Source: JANJUB01 sp964586225
GTDB taxonomy: Bacteria; Armatimonadota; Fimbriimonadia; Fimbriimonadales; Fimbriimonadaceae
Reading direction: 5' to 3'
Length of the DNA stretch: 64,000 nucleotides
Assembly: GCA_964586225.1 (NCBI GenBank)
Contig: CAZPHD010000010.1
Location: 6,735-70,734 of the forward strand
Under the pieces are notes generated by a model. The model ran no database searches. It saw only the letters and a program-made list of their open reading frames with translations, and was not told where the DNA came from. The number at the start of each line of letters is the position of its first letter. Position 1 is the first letter of the stretch. Positions 51,763 to 60,220 of the stretch are shown in pieces. The translations under genes were made by a program, and so were the position numbers.

Positions 51763-53409
51763 CTAGACCTCAACCACGTTCGGCAGGACGATCGGGCGCA
51801 GATTCACCTTCTTGGTGATGAATCGACGCGCAACGTCGCCTACGTCGTGCCGAACCTTGTCTACGTCGCGTAGCTCGTGCTCGCGCATGTTGGCGACGTG
51901 GTCGGTGACAACGACGGCGAGCTGGTTGAGAAGGTCCTCGGGGGCGTTGAAGCCTTTGGCGGAGACCATAGCGTCCCCAACCATCTCCGCCCGCTCTGGG
52001 TCAATGGCGACGGCGACGGAGATGACGCCGTCCTTGGCAAGGGTCGTGCGGTCGCGCAACACTTCGTCGGCGATGCCGACATTGCCGCCGTAGTCGATGA
52101 GCCGGCGGCCGCATGGGAAGGGCTCGCCGAAGGTTGCGTCTTGATCTTCGAGGACAAGCGGAATGCCGTCGGTGAGGGTGAAGATGCGATGCTCGGGGTA
52201 GCCCATTTGCGCGGCCATTTGGCAGTAAAGATGCTGGTGTCGGGGCTCGCCGTGGACCGGGGCAAGATAGAAGGGGCGCGTCAGATTGATCATCATCTTG
52301 AGCTCCTCTTGATAGGCGTGACCACTGACATGGACGGGGGTGGGCGACTCGTAAACGACGGTAACGCCCATTCGGAAGAGGCGGTTGATGGTCCGCCAGA
52401 TGGCGGCCTCGTTGCCGGGAATGGGCCGCGCGGAGTAGATGAGCGTGTCCCCTTCAACGAGTTGCATCCGCCCATACGTTTCCTTCGACATCTGGACGAG
52501 TGCGGACATGGGCTCGCCTTGGCTGCCAGTGGTGAGGATGGCGATCTGGCGCGGATCGAGGAGCTTGAGTTCGTCAAGATTGACCCGGGTCTCGCGGGGG
52601 ATCTTGAGGTAGCCCATGCGGCTGCACAGGTCGACGTTTTGCTCCATTCTCCTTCCGAGCACGGCGACCTTGCGCCCCGTTTCGGCGGCGACATCGTAGA
52701 CCTGCTGCATGCGGTGGATGCTGCTGGCGAAGGTGGTGAGGAGGACGCGACCCGTGGCTTCGGTGAAGACTTTGCGAAGGCCAGGGATGACGCTTCGCTC
52801 GCTCGGACCCCAGCCCGGACGCTCGACATTGGTGCTGTCGCTCATGAGGAGGATGACGCCCTCCTTGCCGAGTTCGCCGAGGCGGGCGATGTTGCTGAGC
52901 TTGCCGTCGATGGGCGTGAAGTCGAACTTGAAGTCGGCGGTCATCAGGATGATGCCGTGCTGCGTTCGAATGGCCATCGCCGACGTTTCGGGGATGGAGT
53001 GGGTCACGCGGACGGGTTCGACGGAGAGGCTCCCCGCTTCGATGATATCTCCCGGCTTGAAGGTGCGCAGGTCCAGCTCTTTGATGTTGGTCTTCTCTTC
53101 GAGCTTGGAGCGAATCAGCGCGTGGGTGAACTCGCTGGCATAGATCGGTGCCTTGACATCGCGAAGTAGATAAGGGAGGGAACCGACGTGATCTTCGTGG
53201 GCGTGAGTCAGGAAGATGCCCCGAATGAGCTTCTTGTTCTCGATGAGATACTGGAAATCGGGGATGACGATGTCCACACCGAGCATCTCTTCATTGGGGA
53301 AGGACAGGCCGACGTCAATGACGACGATGTCGTCGCCCTGACGGATCGCCATGCAGTTCTTGCCAATTTCACCGACGCCGCCGAGGGGGAGGATTTGTAC
53401 AGCCGCCAT
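51763..53409 (-). CDS. rnj: Ribonuclease J
   Basis: A 548-residue metallo-beta-lactamase/beta-CASP nuclease that acts as 5'-3' exonuclease and endonuclease in mRNA decay and rRNA maturation. The metal motif is FLTHAHEDHVGSLPYLL (about residues 65-81). The beta-CASP domain has RVLLTTFASSIHRMQQV, and the C-terminal part has SGHAYQEELKMMINL and PVHGEPRHQ. Length is normal. The first residues (MAAVQILPLGGVGEIGKNC) are the standard N-terminus, supporting the ATG at 53409. Confidence 0.96.
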   Translation of the reverse strand: MAAVQILPLGGVGEIGKNCMAIRQGDDIVVIDVGLSFPNEEMLGVDIVIPDFQYLIENKKLIRGIFLTHAHEDHVGSLPYLLRDVKAPIYASEFTHALIRSKLEEKTNIKELDLRTFKPGDIIEAGSLSVEPVRVTHSIPETSAMAIRTQHGIILMTADFKFDFTPIDGKLSNIARLGELGKEGVILLMSDSTNVERPGWGPSERSVIPGLRKVFTEATGRVLLTTFASSIHRMQQVYDVAAETGRKVAVLGRRMEQNVDLCSRMGYLKIPRETRVNLDELKLLDPRQIAILTTGSQGEPMSALVQMSKETYGRMQLVEGDTLIYSARPIPGNEAAIWRTINRLFRMGVTVVYESPTPVHVSGHAYQEELKMMINLTRPFYLAPVHGEPRHQHLYCQMAAQMGYPEHRIFTLTDGIPLVLEDQDATFGEPFPCGRRLIDYGGNVGIADEVLRDRTTLAKDGVISVAVAIDPERAEMVGDAMVSAKGFNAPEDLLNQLAVVVTDHVANMREHELRDVDKVRHDVGDVARRFITKKVNLRPIVLPNVVEV

Positions 53410-53446
53410 GCGTCAAGCAGGGTACCCGTGTGAGTAAGCTTGCCAT

Positions 53447-54159
53447 ATGGCGGCACCCCCGCGGCTCACGGTCGCCGAAGTCGTCGAGATCTTGGAGGCT
53501 CGATTCGGACCTGCGCTGCCCGATCGCGACTTTGCGCCGCTTGACGAGTTGGTGAGCTGTATTCTGTCGCAGCATTCCAACGACGCGCGGACCTACCCCG
53601 CCTTTGCCGCGCTCAGGGAGCGGTATCCGACCTACGAGTCGCTGATGGCGGCCGACCCGGCCGACGTCGAGGCGCTGCTGAAGCCAGCGGGGCTGGCGCG
53701 AGCGAAGACGCAGCGCATGCGAAGCGCGCTCGCGGAGATTCACCGGCGGGTTGGGTCTTACGACATCGGCCATCTCATGGAGCTTACGGATCGAGACGCG
53801 CTGGCGTGGCTCGGGTCACTTCCTGGGGTAGGCCCCAAGACCGCGGCGGTGACGCTCGCGTTTGCGTTCGGGAGAGACGTCTTGCCGGTCGATACGCATG
53901 TGTTTCGCGTGGCCAAGCGGCTGGGCTGGATTGGCGAGCGCGTGACCGAGGCGAAGGCGCATCCACTTCTTGCTAAGAAGACTCCGAAGGGCNNNNNNNN
54001 NNCCTGGCTCGTCGGACGCACCTCTTGCTGATTCGCCATGGGCGCACGCTGTGCCACGCACGTAAGCCGCTCTGTGATGCATGTCCGTTGGCGGCGCGAT
54101 GTCGATGGGCAATCAGCTATCATCACTCGTCGTCGGCGAAGCCGCTTCGACCTAAACGC
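53447..54159 (+). CDS. nth: Endonuclease III, interrupted by assembly gap
   Basis: A base-excision DNA glycosylase/AP lyase. Before the gap it has the helix-hairpin-helix LPGVGPKTAAVTLAF with the catalytic Lys and VDTHVFRVAKRL with the catalytic Asp. After the gap it has the [4Fe-4S] loop CHARKPLCDACPLAARC (C-x6-C-x2-C-x5-C). Ten Ns lie between, and the true gap cannot be exactly 10 nt, because the two sides are then out of frame. Only a few residues seem missing. No stop is seen after the cluster in this frame; it runs on into the GlnE-like gene. I end it before that gene's ATG at 54160. The real end may use a TGA that overlaps that ATG. Confidence 0.8.
53993..54002. other. Assembly gap (run of N)
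   Basis: Ten Ns between two scaffold pieces inside nth. The placeholder length is not consistent with the reading frame on the two sides. Confidence 0.98.
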
Positions 54160-55347
54160 ATGAGTCAGCCGGTCGCTTCCAGCGAGACCTTTGAACTTCA
54201 GCGCAAGCTGCATTGCTTTGCGGGCTTATCGCATGGTCCGGCAATCGTCCGAGCAATTGATCGCGCCCAAGGGGCATCTTTCTGGCCAGCGATTGAAGCT
54301 GATCCGAAAGTCGCCTCGCGGGTGGCCAGACTCTGGACGCGGGCGCCTGAGGCTTTAGTCGAAGTGTTTGCCGACTCCGAGCTTGCTCGGGCCATGCTTG
54401 GGGGCTCGGAGGTCACGTCGACGTCCCTCGACGCGGTTGCGAGCCCGACAAAGGTCGTGGGATGGGCTCGCCGAGAACGGTTGCGCTGTTTGCTGACCGA
54501 CGATGGCGGTTCAACGATGATCTTCGATGAGCTCGTTCGACACGCTTTGCGGAGGTTGAGTTTGTCCATTCAACCCGTAGCGGTCGGTGATTGGGCGTTG
54601 CAGGCCGTCACAGAGTCTTCACCGCTTCGACTCTTATGCTTCGGGTCTTCCTCGACCGTGATTGAAGAGGTGACTCTCCTGCAGTCCTGGTTCGATGGTT
54701 TGAGGCGGCATGGCCTTCACGGTGAACCGGTTGAAGCCGTCGCCTGGACCGAAGAAGCCTTCATCAAGTACGAGCTTGAGCACATGCCGATGAGCGAGCG
54801 ATATCGCTACGTCTCGGCAAGGGCGGTTTACGGCAACGATGACATGGAGAGGCTCGTGCGGAAAGTGGCGTTTGCGCTCCCCTTGACTCCTGAGCGATTG
54901 CGAGAGTTGGTTGCGATGCGAACTCGCGAAACGACCGAGGCCATGCGTTCATCGCATCGTTGGCGCCATGTGGCGTTGGGTCTCGGTGGCCTGGCCGACT
55001 TGCTCTGGATTGTTCAGGTGTACGAGCTCAGGTATCCCACGGCAACTCAAGCGGGGACACGGATCGACGTTCCCGAGCGGATCCGAACGCTGGCTCGATC
55101 TCAGCTGATCAATGCTCTCGAACGGGATGAAATGCTCGAGGCTTGGGGCCACCTGCGGGCGGTGCGGAGTTCCATGCAATGGCTGGGCATGACCCCGGAC
55201 ATCATGCCCGAGAACCCCGCCAAGCTGGCGCGGCTTGCCTTGGTGTTTGGCTACGACGATGGCAATCGGTTCTTGGATTATCACGAAAAGGTGACTCGCT
55301 TTGTCCGCGGCATGGTTGAAGAGTCGATGGAGCGATTGCGGGCATGA
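54160..55347 (+). CDS. GlnE-like protein lacking the nucleotidyltransferase DxD
   Basis: A 395-residue protein from ATG 54160. The C-terminal half resembles the regulatory/adenylyltransferase region of GlnE: GLGGLADLLWIVQVYELRYP matches the GlnE motif G-G-L-x-D-(I/L)-E-x-I-V-Q. In true GlnE a GSxxLGGRE motif with D-x-D metal ligands lies upstream; here the corresponding place reads LRLLCFGSSSTVIEEV, so it is probably catalytically dead or highly diverged. Such a protein could bind a GS-related partner without modifying it, but this is speculation. It is in frame with nth and overlaps plsY by ATGA. Confidence 0.6.
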   Translation: MSQPVASSETFELQRKLHCFAGLSHGPAIVRAIDRAQGASFWPAIEADPKVASRVARLWTRAPEALVEVFADSELARAMLGGSEVTSTSLDAVASPTKVVGWARRERLRCLLTDDGGSTMIFDELVRHALRRLSLSIQPVAVGDWALQAVTESSPLRLLCFGSSSTVIEEVTLLQSWFDGLRRHGLHGEPVEAVAWTEEAFIKYELEHMPMSERYRYVSARAVYGNDDMERLVRKVAFALPLTPERLRELVAMRTRETTEAMRSSHRWRHVALGLGGLADLLWIVQVYELRYPTATQAGTRIDVPERIRTLARSQLINALERDEMLEAWGHLRAVRSSMQWLGMTPDIMPENPAKLARLALVFGYDDGNRFLDYHEKVTRFVRGMVEESMERLRA

Positions 55348-56033
55348 ACTGGGAACTCGTGATGCTGATCGCGGGCGGTTATTTGCTTGGTTCGGTGCCG
55401 TTCGGATACTTGATTGCCAAATCGCGTGGCGTCGATATTCGGACCGTTGGAAGCGGTAACGTCGGCGCTACGAACGTCTTGCGCGCTTTGGGCAAGGGAC
55501 CGGCCATCGTCGTTTTTGTGCTTGATGTCGCCAAGGGATTGGTTCCCGCGGTCGTGGGGCATGCGTGGTTTCACCAGACCGAATACGCGTTCGCCGCGGG
55601 AGCGGCGGCCGTGCTTGGACACAGCTTCTCGCCCTTCTTGGGGTTTAAAGGCGGCAAGGGCATCGCGACAGGACTCGGAGTTCTGATTGGGTCCACACCG
55701 TTGGTGGCGGCGGGAGCCGCGGGTCTGTTCTTGCTGATGATGTCGGTGACGATGATTGTCAGCATCAGCTCAGTGGTCGGCGCGCTCAGTATTTTGCCCT
55801 TCGGTGTGCTCGTGGCCGACCCGCCCAGCCTGTATCCGGCCTATGCCTTCTTCGGGCTCTACCTCGCCTGGCGACATCGGAGCAACTTTGCCCGAATGAA
55901 GCAAGGTACCGAACCTCTCTTGGGGCAGAAAACGCGCGAGGATCCGGCTCCAAGCACCAAGGCGAGAGTGATCGCGTTGATCGGCGGCTTAGCATTGACC
56001 GCAACGATGGTGGCGTCAATCGTCCTACAATGA
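55344..56033 (+). CDS. plsY: Glycerol-3-phosphate acyltransferase PlsY
   Basis: A 229-residue multi-pass membrane enzyme that uses acyl-phosphate to make lysophosphatidic acid. The family's three loops are present: GSVPFGYLIAKSRGVDIRTV with GSGNVGATNVLRALGKGPA (about residues 12-54), FLGFKGGKGIATGLGVL (about 94-110) and WRHRSNFARMKQGTEP (about 175-190). Length is normal, with about five hydrophobic segments. It overlaps the GlnE-like gene and precedes a zinc-ribbon membrane protein by 4 nt. With lptF/G and lptD downstream it forms an envelope operon. Confidence 0.95.
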   Translation: MNWELVMLIAGGYLLGSVPFGYLIAKSRGVDIRTVGSGNVGATNVLRALGKGPAIVVFVLDVAKGLVPAVVGHAWFHQTEYAFAAGAAAVLGHSFSPFLGFKGGKGIATGLGVLIGSTPLVAAGAAGLFLLMMSVTMIVSISSVVGALSILPFGVLVADPPSLYPAYAFFGLYLAWRHRSNFARMKQGTEPLLGQKTREDPAPSTKARVIALIGGLALTATMVASIVLQ

Positions 56034-56037
56034 GACG

Positions 56038-56835
56038 ATGAGCGATTCGCCGGGCTCAATAATGGCCTTGTTGGGATGCCTGGCGTGGGTTCCGATCGCC
56101 ATCTGGGTCTATGCCCTGGTCAGTTGGAGCATCATGGGCGAGATCGATGCGCTCCTCGGCATCCTGGGCGCGTTCATGGGGCTGGTCGTCGGGGTCGCCA
56201 TAATGCTACAGCCGAACGAAGATCTCACACCGTACCTGGTCTTGACGGTCTTTTCTATGGTGGCGCTGTTTCCCTCGTTGCGGAGCTACCACCATAGACG
56301 CGAACTCGCCCAAATCGATATCGATGCGATGGCGGATGCCTATGAGCAACTCAGCTTGCGGCCCGGAAATCTGGGCTCCACGATGAGGATCGCTCGCGTC
56401 GCCCAGCAGCGCGGTTGGGTCGCTCATGCGGTGGCGATTGCCGAACCGGTGCTCGCTCAATTTCCGAAGGCGATCGTCGCTGACGAACTTCGGGAAGTGA
56501 ACGCATGGAGGCACCAGGTGCAGCCGCACCATCAACACAATCTCACGTGTCTTGAATGCGCCGCGCCGAACCCGCCCGGCCAACTCTGGTGCATGAAGTG
56601 CGGCACGGCCGTGTTGTTGGGGCATGCGCGCGGAGCGTGGCTAGGGACGCGGACGGCTCGGCGGTTGCTGGCCGCGTGGCTCGCTGGGGTGGCCTCGCTG
56701 ATCGGCATTCCGGCGGCGGCCACCACGTTGCCGCCGACAATAGCCGGTATCTTCGTGGTGATGTTTGTTGCGCTGTCGGGTGGAGTGCTGTGGTGGGCCT
56801 TCCTTGGCGTCCGGAGGGTGTCATCCGGGTCTTAG
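56038..56835 (+). CDS. Membrane protein with zinc ribbon
   Basis: A 265-residue protein. It has two N-terminal hydrophobic segments (about residues 10-60) and a third at about 63-80, a cytoplasmic helical region (about 85-160), a zinc ribbon CLECAAPNPPGQLWCMKCG (about 171-189), and two C-terminal membrane segments (about 205-262). I do not recognise a family. It lies between plsY and lptF/G, so a role in lipid or envelope assembly is possible by context only. Confidence 0.7.
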   Translation: MSDSPGSIMALLGCLAWVPIAIWVYALVSWSIMGEIDALLGILGAFMGLVVGVAIMLQPNEDLTPYLVLTVFSMVALFPSLRSYHHRRELAQIDIDAMADAYEQLSLRPGNLGSTMRIARVAQQRGWVAHAVAIAEPVLAQFPKAIVADELREVNAWRHQVQPHHQHNLTCLECAAPNPPGQLWCMKCGTAVLLGHARGAWLGTRTARRLLAAWLAGVASLIGIPAAATTLPPTIAGIFVVMFVALSGGVLWWAFLGVRRVSSGS

Positions 56836-56843
56836 ATCGGTAC

Positions 56844-57899
56844 GTGATCCGCGAGCTGATGGTGCCGTTCCTGATCGGAACGGTTGCGGTTGTCTTGATG
56901 TTTCAGGCCAACCTTCTCATCTTCTTGATGAAGACCTACTCGGTGGCGAATATTCCTGCGCTTGCCCTAGCGCAGATGATTTGGCTCAAAACGCCCGACT
57001 TTTTGCGCCAAACGCTGCCGGTTGGGATGGCCCTCGCGTCGAGTCTCGCGATTTCGAGGTTGGCTCGCGAGTCTGAACTAACGGCCATGCGGAGCGCAGG
57101 CGCGCCGATTCGGCGGATCCTATGGCCGATAGCGGGGTTTGGACTTCTTGTCGCCGTTGGCAACTTCTGGGTCAGTGAGAGAGTTTATCCGATAGCGGAG
57201 AAGCGGTTTGTCGAGGTGAGTCAGCAAGCGTTCATTCTTGGAACTAGTCCCGAGTTCAAGTCTAACGTGCTGATCAAACTAACGGATAACAACAGCGTAG
57301 CCTACTTTGCGTCGGTGAGGCGCATTCAGGATGACAAGCTGTTGGTTCAAGACGCCATGCTCTTCGAGCAAAGGCGGTCCGGTGAGGTCGTGTTCTATTT
57401 CGCGACGTCGGGCACCTACGATCGCGGTGTTATGACCTTCGATGACGCCGAAATGTACATTTTTGCTGCTGAGAAACTTGAATATTATCCAGCAAAGCGC
57501 ATGACGATTGACCAGAAGATCTCGCTGGCCGACATGTTCGTGAGTCCGAGTTCAGCAGACAAGACGGTCTTCGAACTCAAGGAGACCATTGCCGAGGGAC
57601 GCCGAACCGGGCGGGATGTGACCTACCTTGAAGTTGACTATCACTCTCGGTTTGCCGTTCCCACAGCGTGCCTGGTGTTTGCCTTGGCGGGTCCGGTGTT
57701 TGCCGTCCTGTTCGGTCGTAGTGGTGGATTTGTTGGCGTGTTGTTGTCAATCTTGTTGGTGATGATCTACTACAACATGTTTGTGGTGAGCACGCAAATC
57801 TTTGGGCGTAACGGTTGGCTTTCGCCGATGATGGCCGCTTGGCTTCCAAACGTGATTCTCCTTACCTTTGGTCTCTTCGGGCTTCGGAGACTCGAATGA
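56844..57899 (+). CDS. lptG: LptF/LptG family permease
   Basis: A membrane subunit (about 350 residues) of the LptBFG ABC exporter that extracts LPS from the inner membrane. It has the YjgP/YjgQ layout: the start LDRYVIRELMVPFLIGT, two N-terminal membrane segments, a periplasmic jelly-roll domain (about residues 135-255) and four C-terminal segments, ending LPNVILLTFGLFGLRRLE. The homologous N-terminus VLDRYVIREL has no ATG, GTG or TTG in frame ahead of it; the first canonical start, GTG 56844, lies inside it. The true start may be the ATC at 56823 or a sequence error nearby. The stop overlaps the lptD start. Confidence 0.85.
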   Translation: MIRELMVPFLIGTVAVVLMFQANLLIFLMKTYSVANIPALALAQMIWLKTPDFLRQTLPVGMALASSLAISRLARESELTAMRSAGAPIRRILWPIAGFGLLVAVGNFWVSERVYPIAEKRFVEVSQQAFILGTSPEFKSNVLIKLTDNNSVAYFASVRRIQDDKLLVQDAMLFEQRRSGEVVFYFATSGTYDRGVMTFDDAEMYIFAAEKLEYYPAKRMTIDQKISLADMFVSPSSADKTVFELKETIAEGRRTGRDVTYLEVDYHSRFAVPTACLVFALAGPVFAVLFGRSGGFVGVLLSILLVMIYYNMFVVSTQIFGRNGWLSPMMAAWLPNVILLTFGLFGLRRLE

Positions 57900-60220
57900 G
57901 GTGCTTCGGGGTCGCTGTTGCGCTCATCATGACGTCACTTGCGATCGCGCAGGTGCCGATCCCGGTGGAGGCATGGCTTAAGGCGGCGAGCCTTGGCCCT
58001 CGTAAGCCGGTGGGCAACCCGATGGAGCCTTCTGGGTTTGCCGGGCCACCCCCCCGGAGGGGGGAACTTCCCAGTGCTCGACCCTTTGACGAAGACGAGC
58101 GAACGATCAAGATTTTGAAGAGCGGCCGCTACCGGGCTACGGGATCGCGCATCCAAATCACCGGCGGCTTCCACGTTCGCTATAAGGGTTACGACCTCTT
58201 CGGACGTGAACTTGACGCCGACACCCAGGAGGAGATCTTCACCCTGACCGGCGACGTTCGCGTGCTCGGGGCCGATGCGTTCATCGAAGGAGCGCTGGTC
58301 ACTCTCTACATGAAGGAGCGCAGGTTTCGCGCGCAAGATAGTGTTGCGCAACTCCGCCCTGAGTTCTTGAAGGGTCGAGTCCGCGACAGTGTGTACACGA
58401 GGGGCGGGACGGCTTATGGGTCGGAGCAGAACGTTCGATGTGAGGATTGCGGATTGACCAGTTGCAACCTCGATCATCCGCACTTCGAGATCCTATCGCG
58501 GTCGAGTGAAGTGCGCCCCGGCAAGCGAGTGATCTTCCGACATGTGACGCTGAAGATTCTGGATCGGGATATCTTGCGCCTGCCGTATCTCTCAATTCCG
58601 CTTGAAGATCGGTCAGACCGATACACTCCCGAGGTTGGTCACACGCAGCAAGAGGGCTACTACGCGAAGTTTAAGATTCCCATCCCGGTCCGCGGTGATC
58701 GTCACTTTCTCGACGCAAGGCTCGACTACTTCACGAAGTTGGGTGGGGGCATTGGCGGTGATTACGCCTACGAGTGGGCACTCACGCGCGGCTACTTGAA
58801 GGCGTATGGCGTGCTCGGCGCAAGCAAGACGTTCAGCATTGACCAGTCACACACCGCGCAATTGGGCAGCTTGTCTCTTAACATAACAAACAACTTTCAA
58901 AGGCAAAACTACCTCTTTGCGCCTGAGAGTACGCTGCTCAATAGCCGAATCCAGCTTCAGCTGGCCCAAGCCGCCGGCACCATCACGGGGCTCAGTTTCT
59001 ATCGTTCGAGCAACGAGTCGTCCAGCTTCAAGTCGATATTCCAGACCATGTCACTCAGTGACCAGCGCAACTATGGCTTGCGAACGCGCTCGTCGCTTGA
59101 CTTAACCTGGACATCAAGCGAAACGACCTTCACCTCGGGGTCCTCTGAGCGGTCACAACTCGACGTACGTTTCCGAGGAACTCATGATCTACGAAAGGCT
59201 CTGGCCGAGTTGGAGTATCAGCGGAGTATTCCCATCGGCGACACGACCAACTTCTTCGGAGGCCAAGAACGCACTCCGGTGTTGACGTTGCGGAGCGACT
59301 CAAGTCGCTTGTTTGGACAGGCCTGGGCTAACGCATTGCCTACGAATATGGAGCTTTCGGTCGGCGAGTATTCGACCGGAATTGCCCAAGGAACGCAAAG
59401 GATTTCGCGCGGCAACTTGGACGTATCCGTCAACAAGCCCGACCGGAACCGAGGACGGTGGGGACTCGGGGGCGATGCCCGCTTGCGGCAAAGTATCTAC
59501 TCGGATGACACGGCGCAATACACGATCAGTAGCAACACGCACCTGCGTTACGACTTCTCCCGCGGCACAGGTTGGAACTTACGCTACAACTACATGCAGG
59601 GCCATGGCTACACGCCGCTGAACTTCGACCGAACCGGTCGCACGAACATGATGACGACCGACGTGACGTTCTCTCCGCTCCGCCGGCTCACGCTGGGCGG
59701 CCAAACCGGATATGACTTCCTTCAAGAGGAGCGTCAGCAAACGGCTTGGCAAAGTCTGGGAGTGCGCATGGAGTTTCGACCCTATGATTGGCTTCAGCTC
59801 CGCGGTCTCAGCACGTACGATCCGTTTCGGAAATCTTGGTCGAATGTCCGGCTAGACCTCGCCTACCAAGCTGGCGACACCTTTCTGGCGGTCGGCGCGC
59901 GCTATGATGGTTTTCGGCATACGTGGGGGAACATCAACGTCTACCTGGATGGGTTCAAGATCGGCCCCAAGATCAAGGCGAGCGCGATTGCAACATACAA
60001 CGGCTATCTGCGGAAGTTCGAGTCCCGGCACTTGTCGCTGACCTATGATCTCCACTGCGCGGAAGCGATCTTCCAGGTGATCGACAACCAGACGGGGTTT
60101 CGCCCCGGCACCCAGTTCGGTTTTTTCATTCGGCTCAAGGCATTCCCGTTTGACACTCCATTTGGATTAGGCCGACGCGGACAGCCGATCGGCATCGGCA
60201 CGGGCCGCGATGGCTTCTAG
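57896..60220 (+). CDS. lptD: LptD/OstA-like outer-membrane barrel protein
   Basis: A 774-residue exported protein (signal peptide about residues 1-19, ending AIAQVPIPV) of the LptD type. A periplasmic OstA-like domain (about residues 75-230; RYKGYDLFGRELDADTQEE, LTGDVRVLGADAFIEG) is followed by an ~530-residue region of amphipathic strands typical of an LptD barrel, with conserved ILRLPYLSIPL at the junction. One pair of Cys residues (CEDC, CGLTSC) lies in the N-terminal domain. It implies an outer membrane with LPS or an analogue. A Gly/Pro-rich palindrome (AGPPPRRGELPSA, about 48-60) interrupts the linker after the signal peptide. Coupled to the lptF/G gene by ATGA. Confidence 0.82.
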   Translation: MRCFGVAVALIMTSLAIAQVPIPVEAWLKAASLGPRKPVGNPMEPSGFAGPPPRRGELPSARPFDEDERTIKILKSGRYRATGSRIQITGGFHVRYKGYDLFGRELDADTQEEIFTLTGDVRVLGADAFIEGALVTLYMKERRFRAQDSVAQLRPEFLKGRVRDSVYTRGGTAYGSEQNVRCEDCGLTSCNLDHPHFEILSRSSEVRPGKRVIFRHVTLKILDRDILRLPYLSIPLEDRSDRYTPEVGHTQQEGYYAKFKIPIPVRGDRHFLDARLDYFTKLGGGIGGDYAYEWALTRGYLKAYGVLGASKTFSIDQSHTAQLGSLSLNITNNFQRQNYLFAPESTLLNSRIQLQLAQAAGTITGLSFYRSSNESSSFKSIFQTMSLSDQRNYGLRTRSSLDLTWTSSETTFTSGSSERSQLDVRFRGTHDLRKALAELEYQRSIPIGDTTNFFGGQERTPVLTLRSDSSRLFGQAWANALPTNMELSVGEYSTGIAQGTQRISRGNLDVSVNKPDRNRGRWGLGGDARLRQSIYSDDTAQYTISSNTHLRYDFSRGTGWNLRYNYMQGHGYTPLNFDRTGRTNMMTTDVTFSPLRRLTLGGQTGYDFLQEERQQTAWQSLGVRMEFRPYDWLQLRGLSTYDPFRKSWSNVRLDLAYQAGDTFLAVGARYDGFRHTWGNINVYLDGFKIGPKIKASAIATYNGYLRKFESRHLSLTYDLHCAEAIFQVIDNQTGFRPGTQFGFFIRLKAFPFDTPFGLGRRGQPIGIGTGRDGF
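58040..58075 (+). repeat. Palindromic G/C-rich insert in lptD linker
   Basis: CCACCCCCCCGG followed by AGGGGGGAAC forms a short perfect hairpin flanked by further inverted words (CTGGG at 58031 and CCCAG at 58070), in frame. Only one copy is present in this window, so its membership of a repeat family is unproven. Confidence 0.4.

Noticed and set aside
56556..57899. A 447-residue LptF/G starting far upstream at 56556
   Set aside because: The extra N-terminus overlaps the zinc-ribbon membrane gene in another frame and has no homology to LptF/G; the conserved protein begins at LDRYVIREL.
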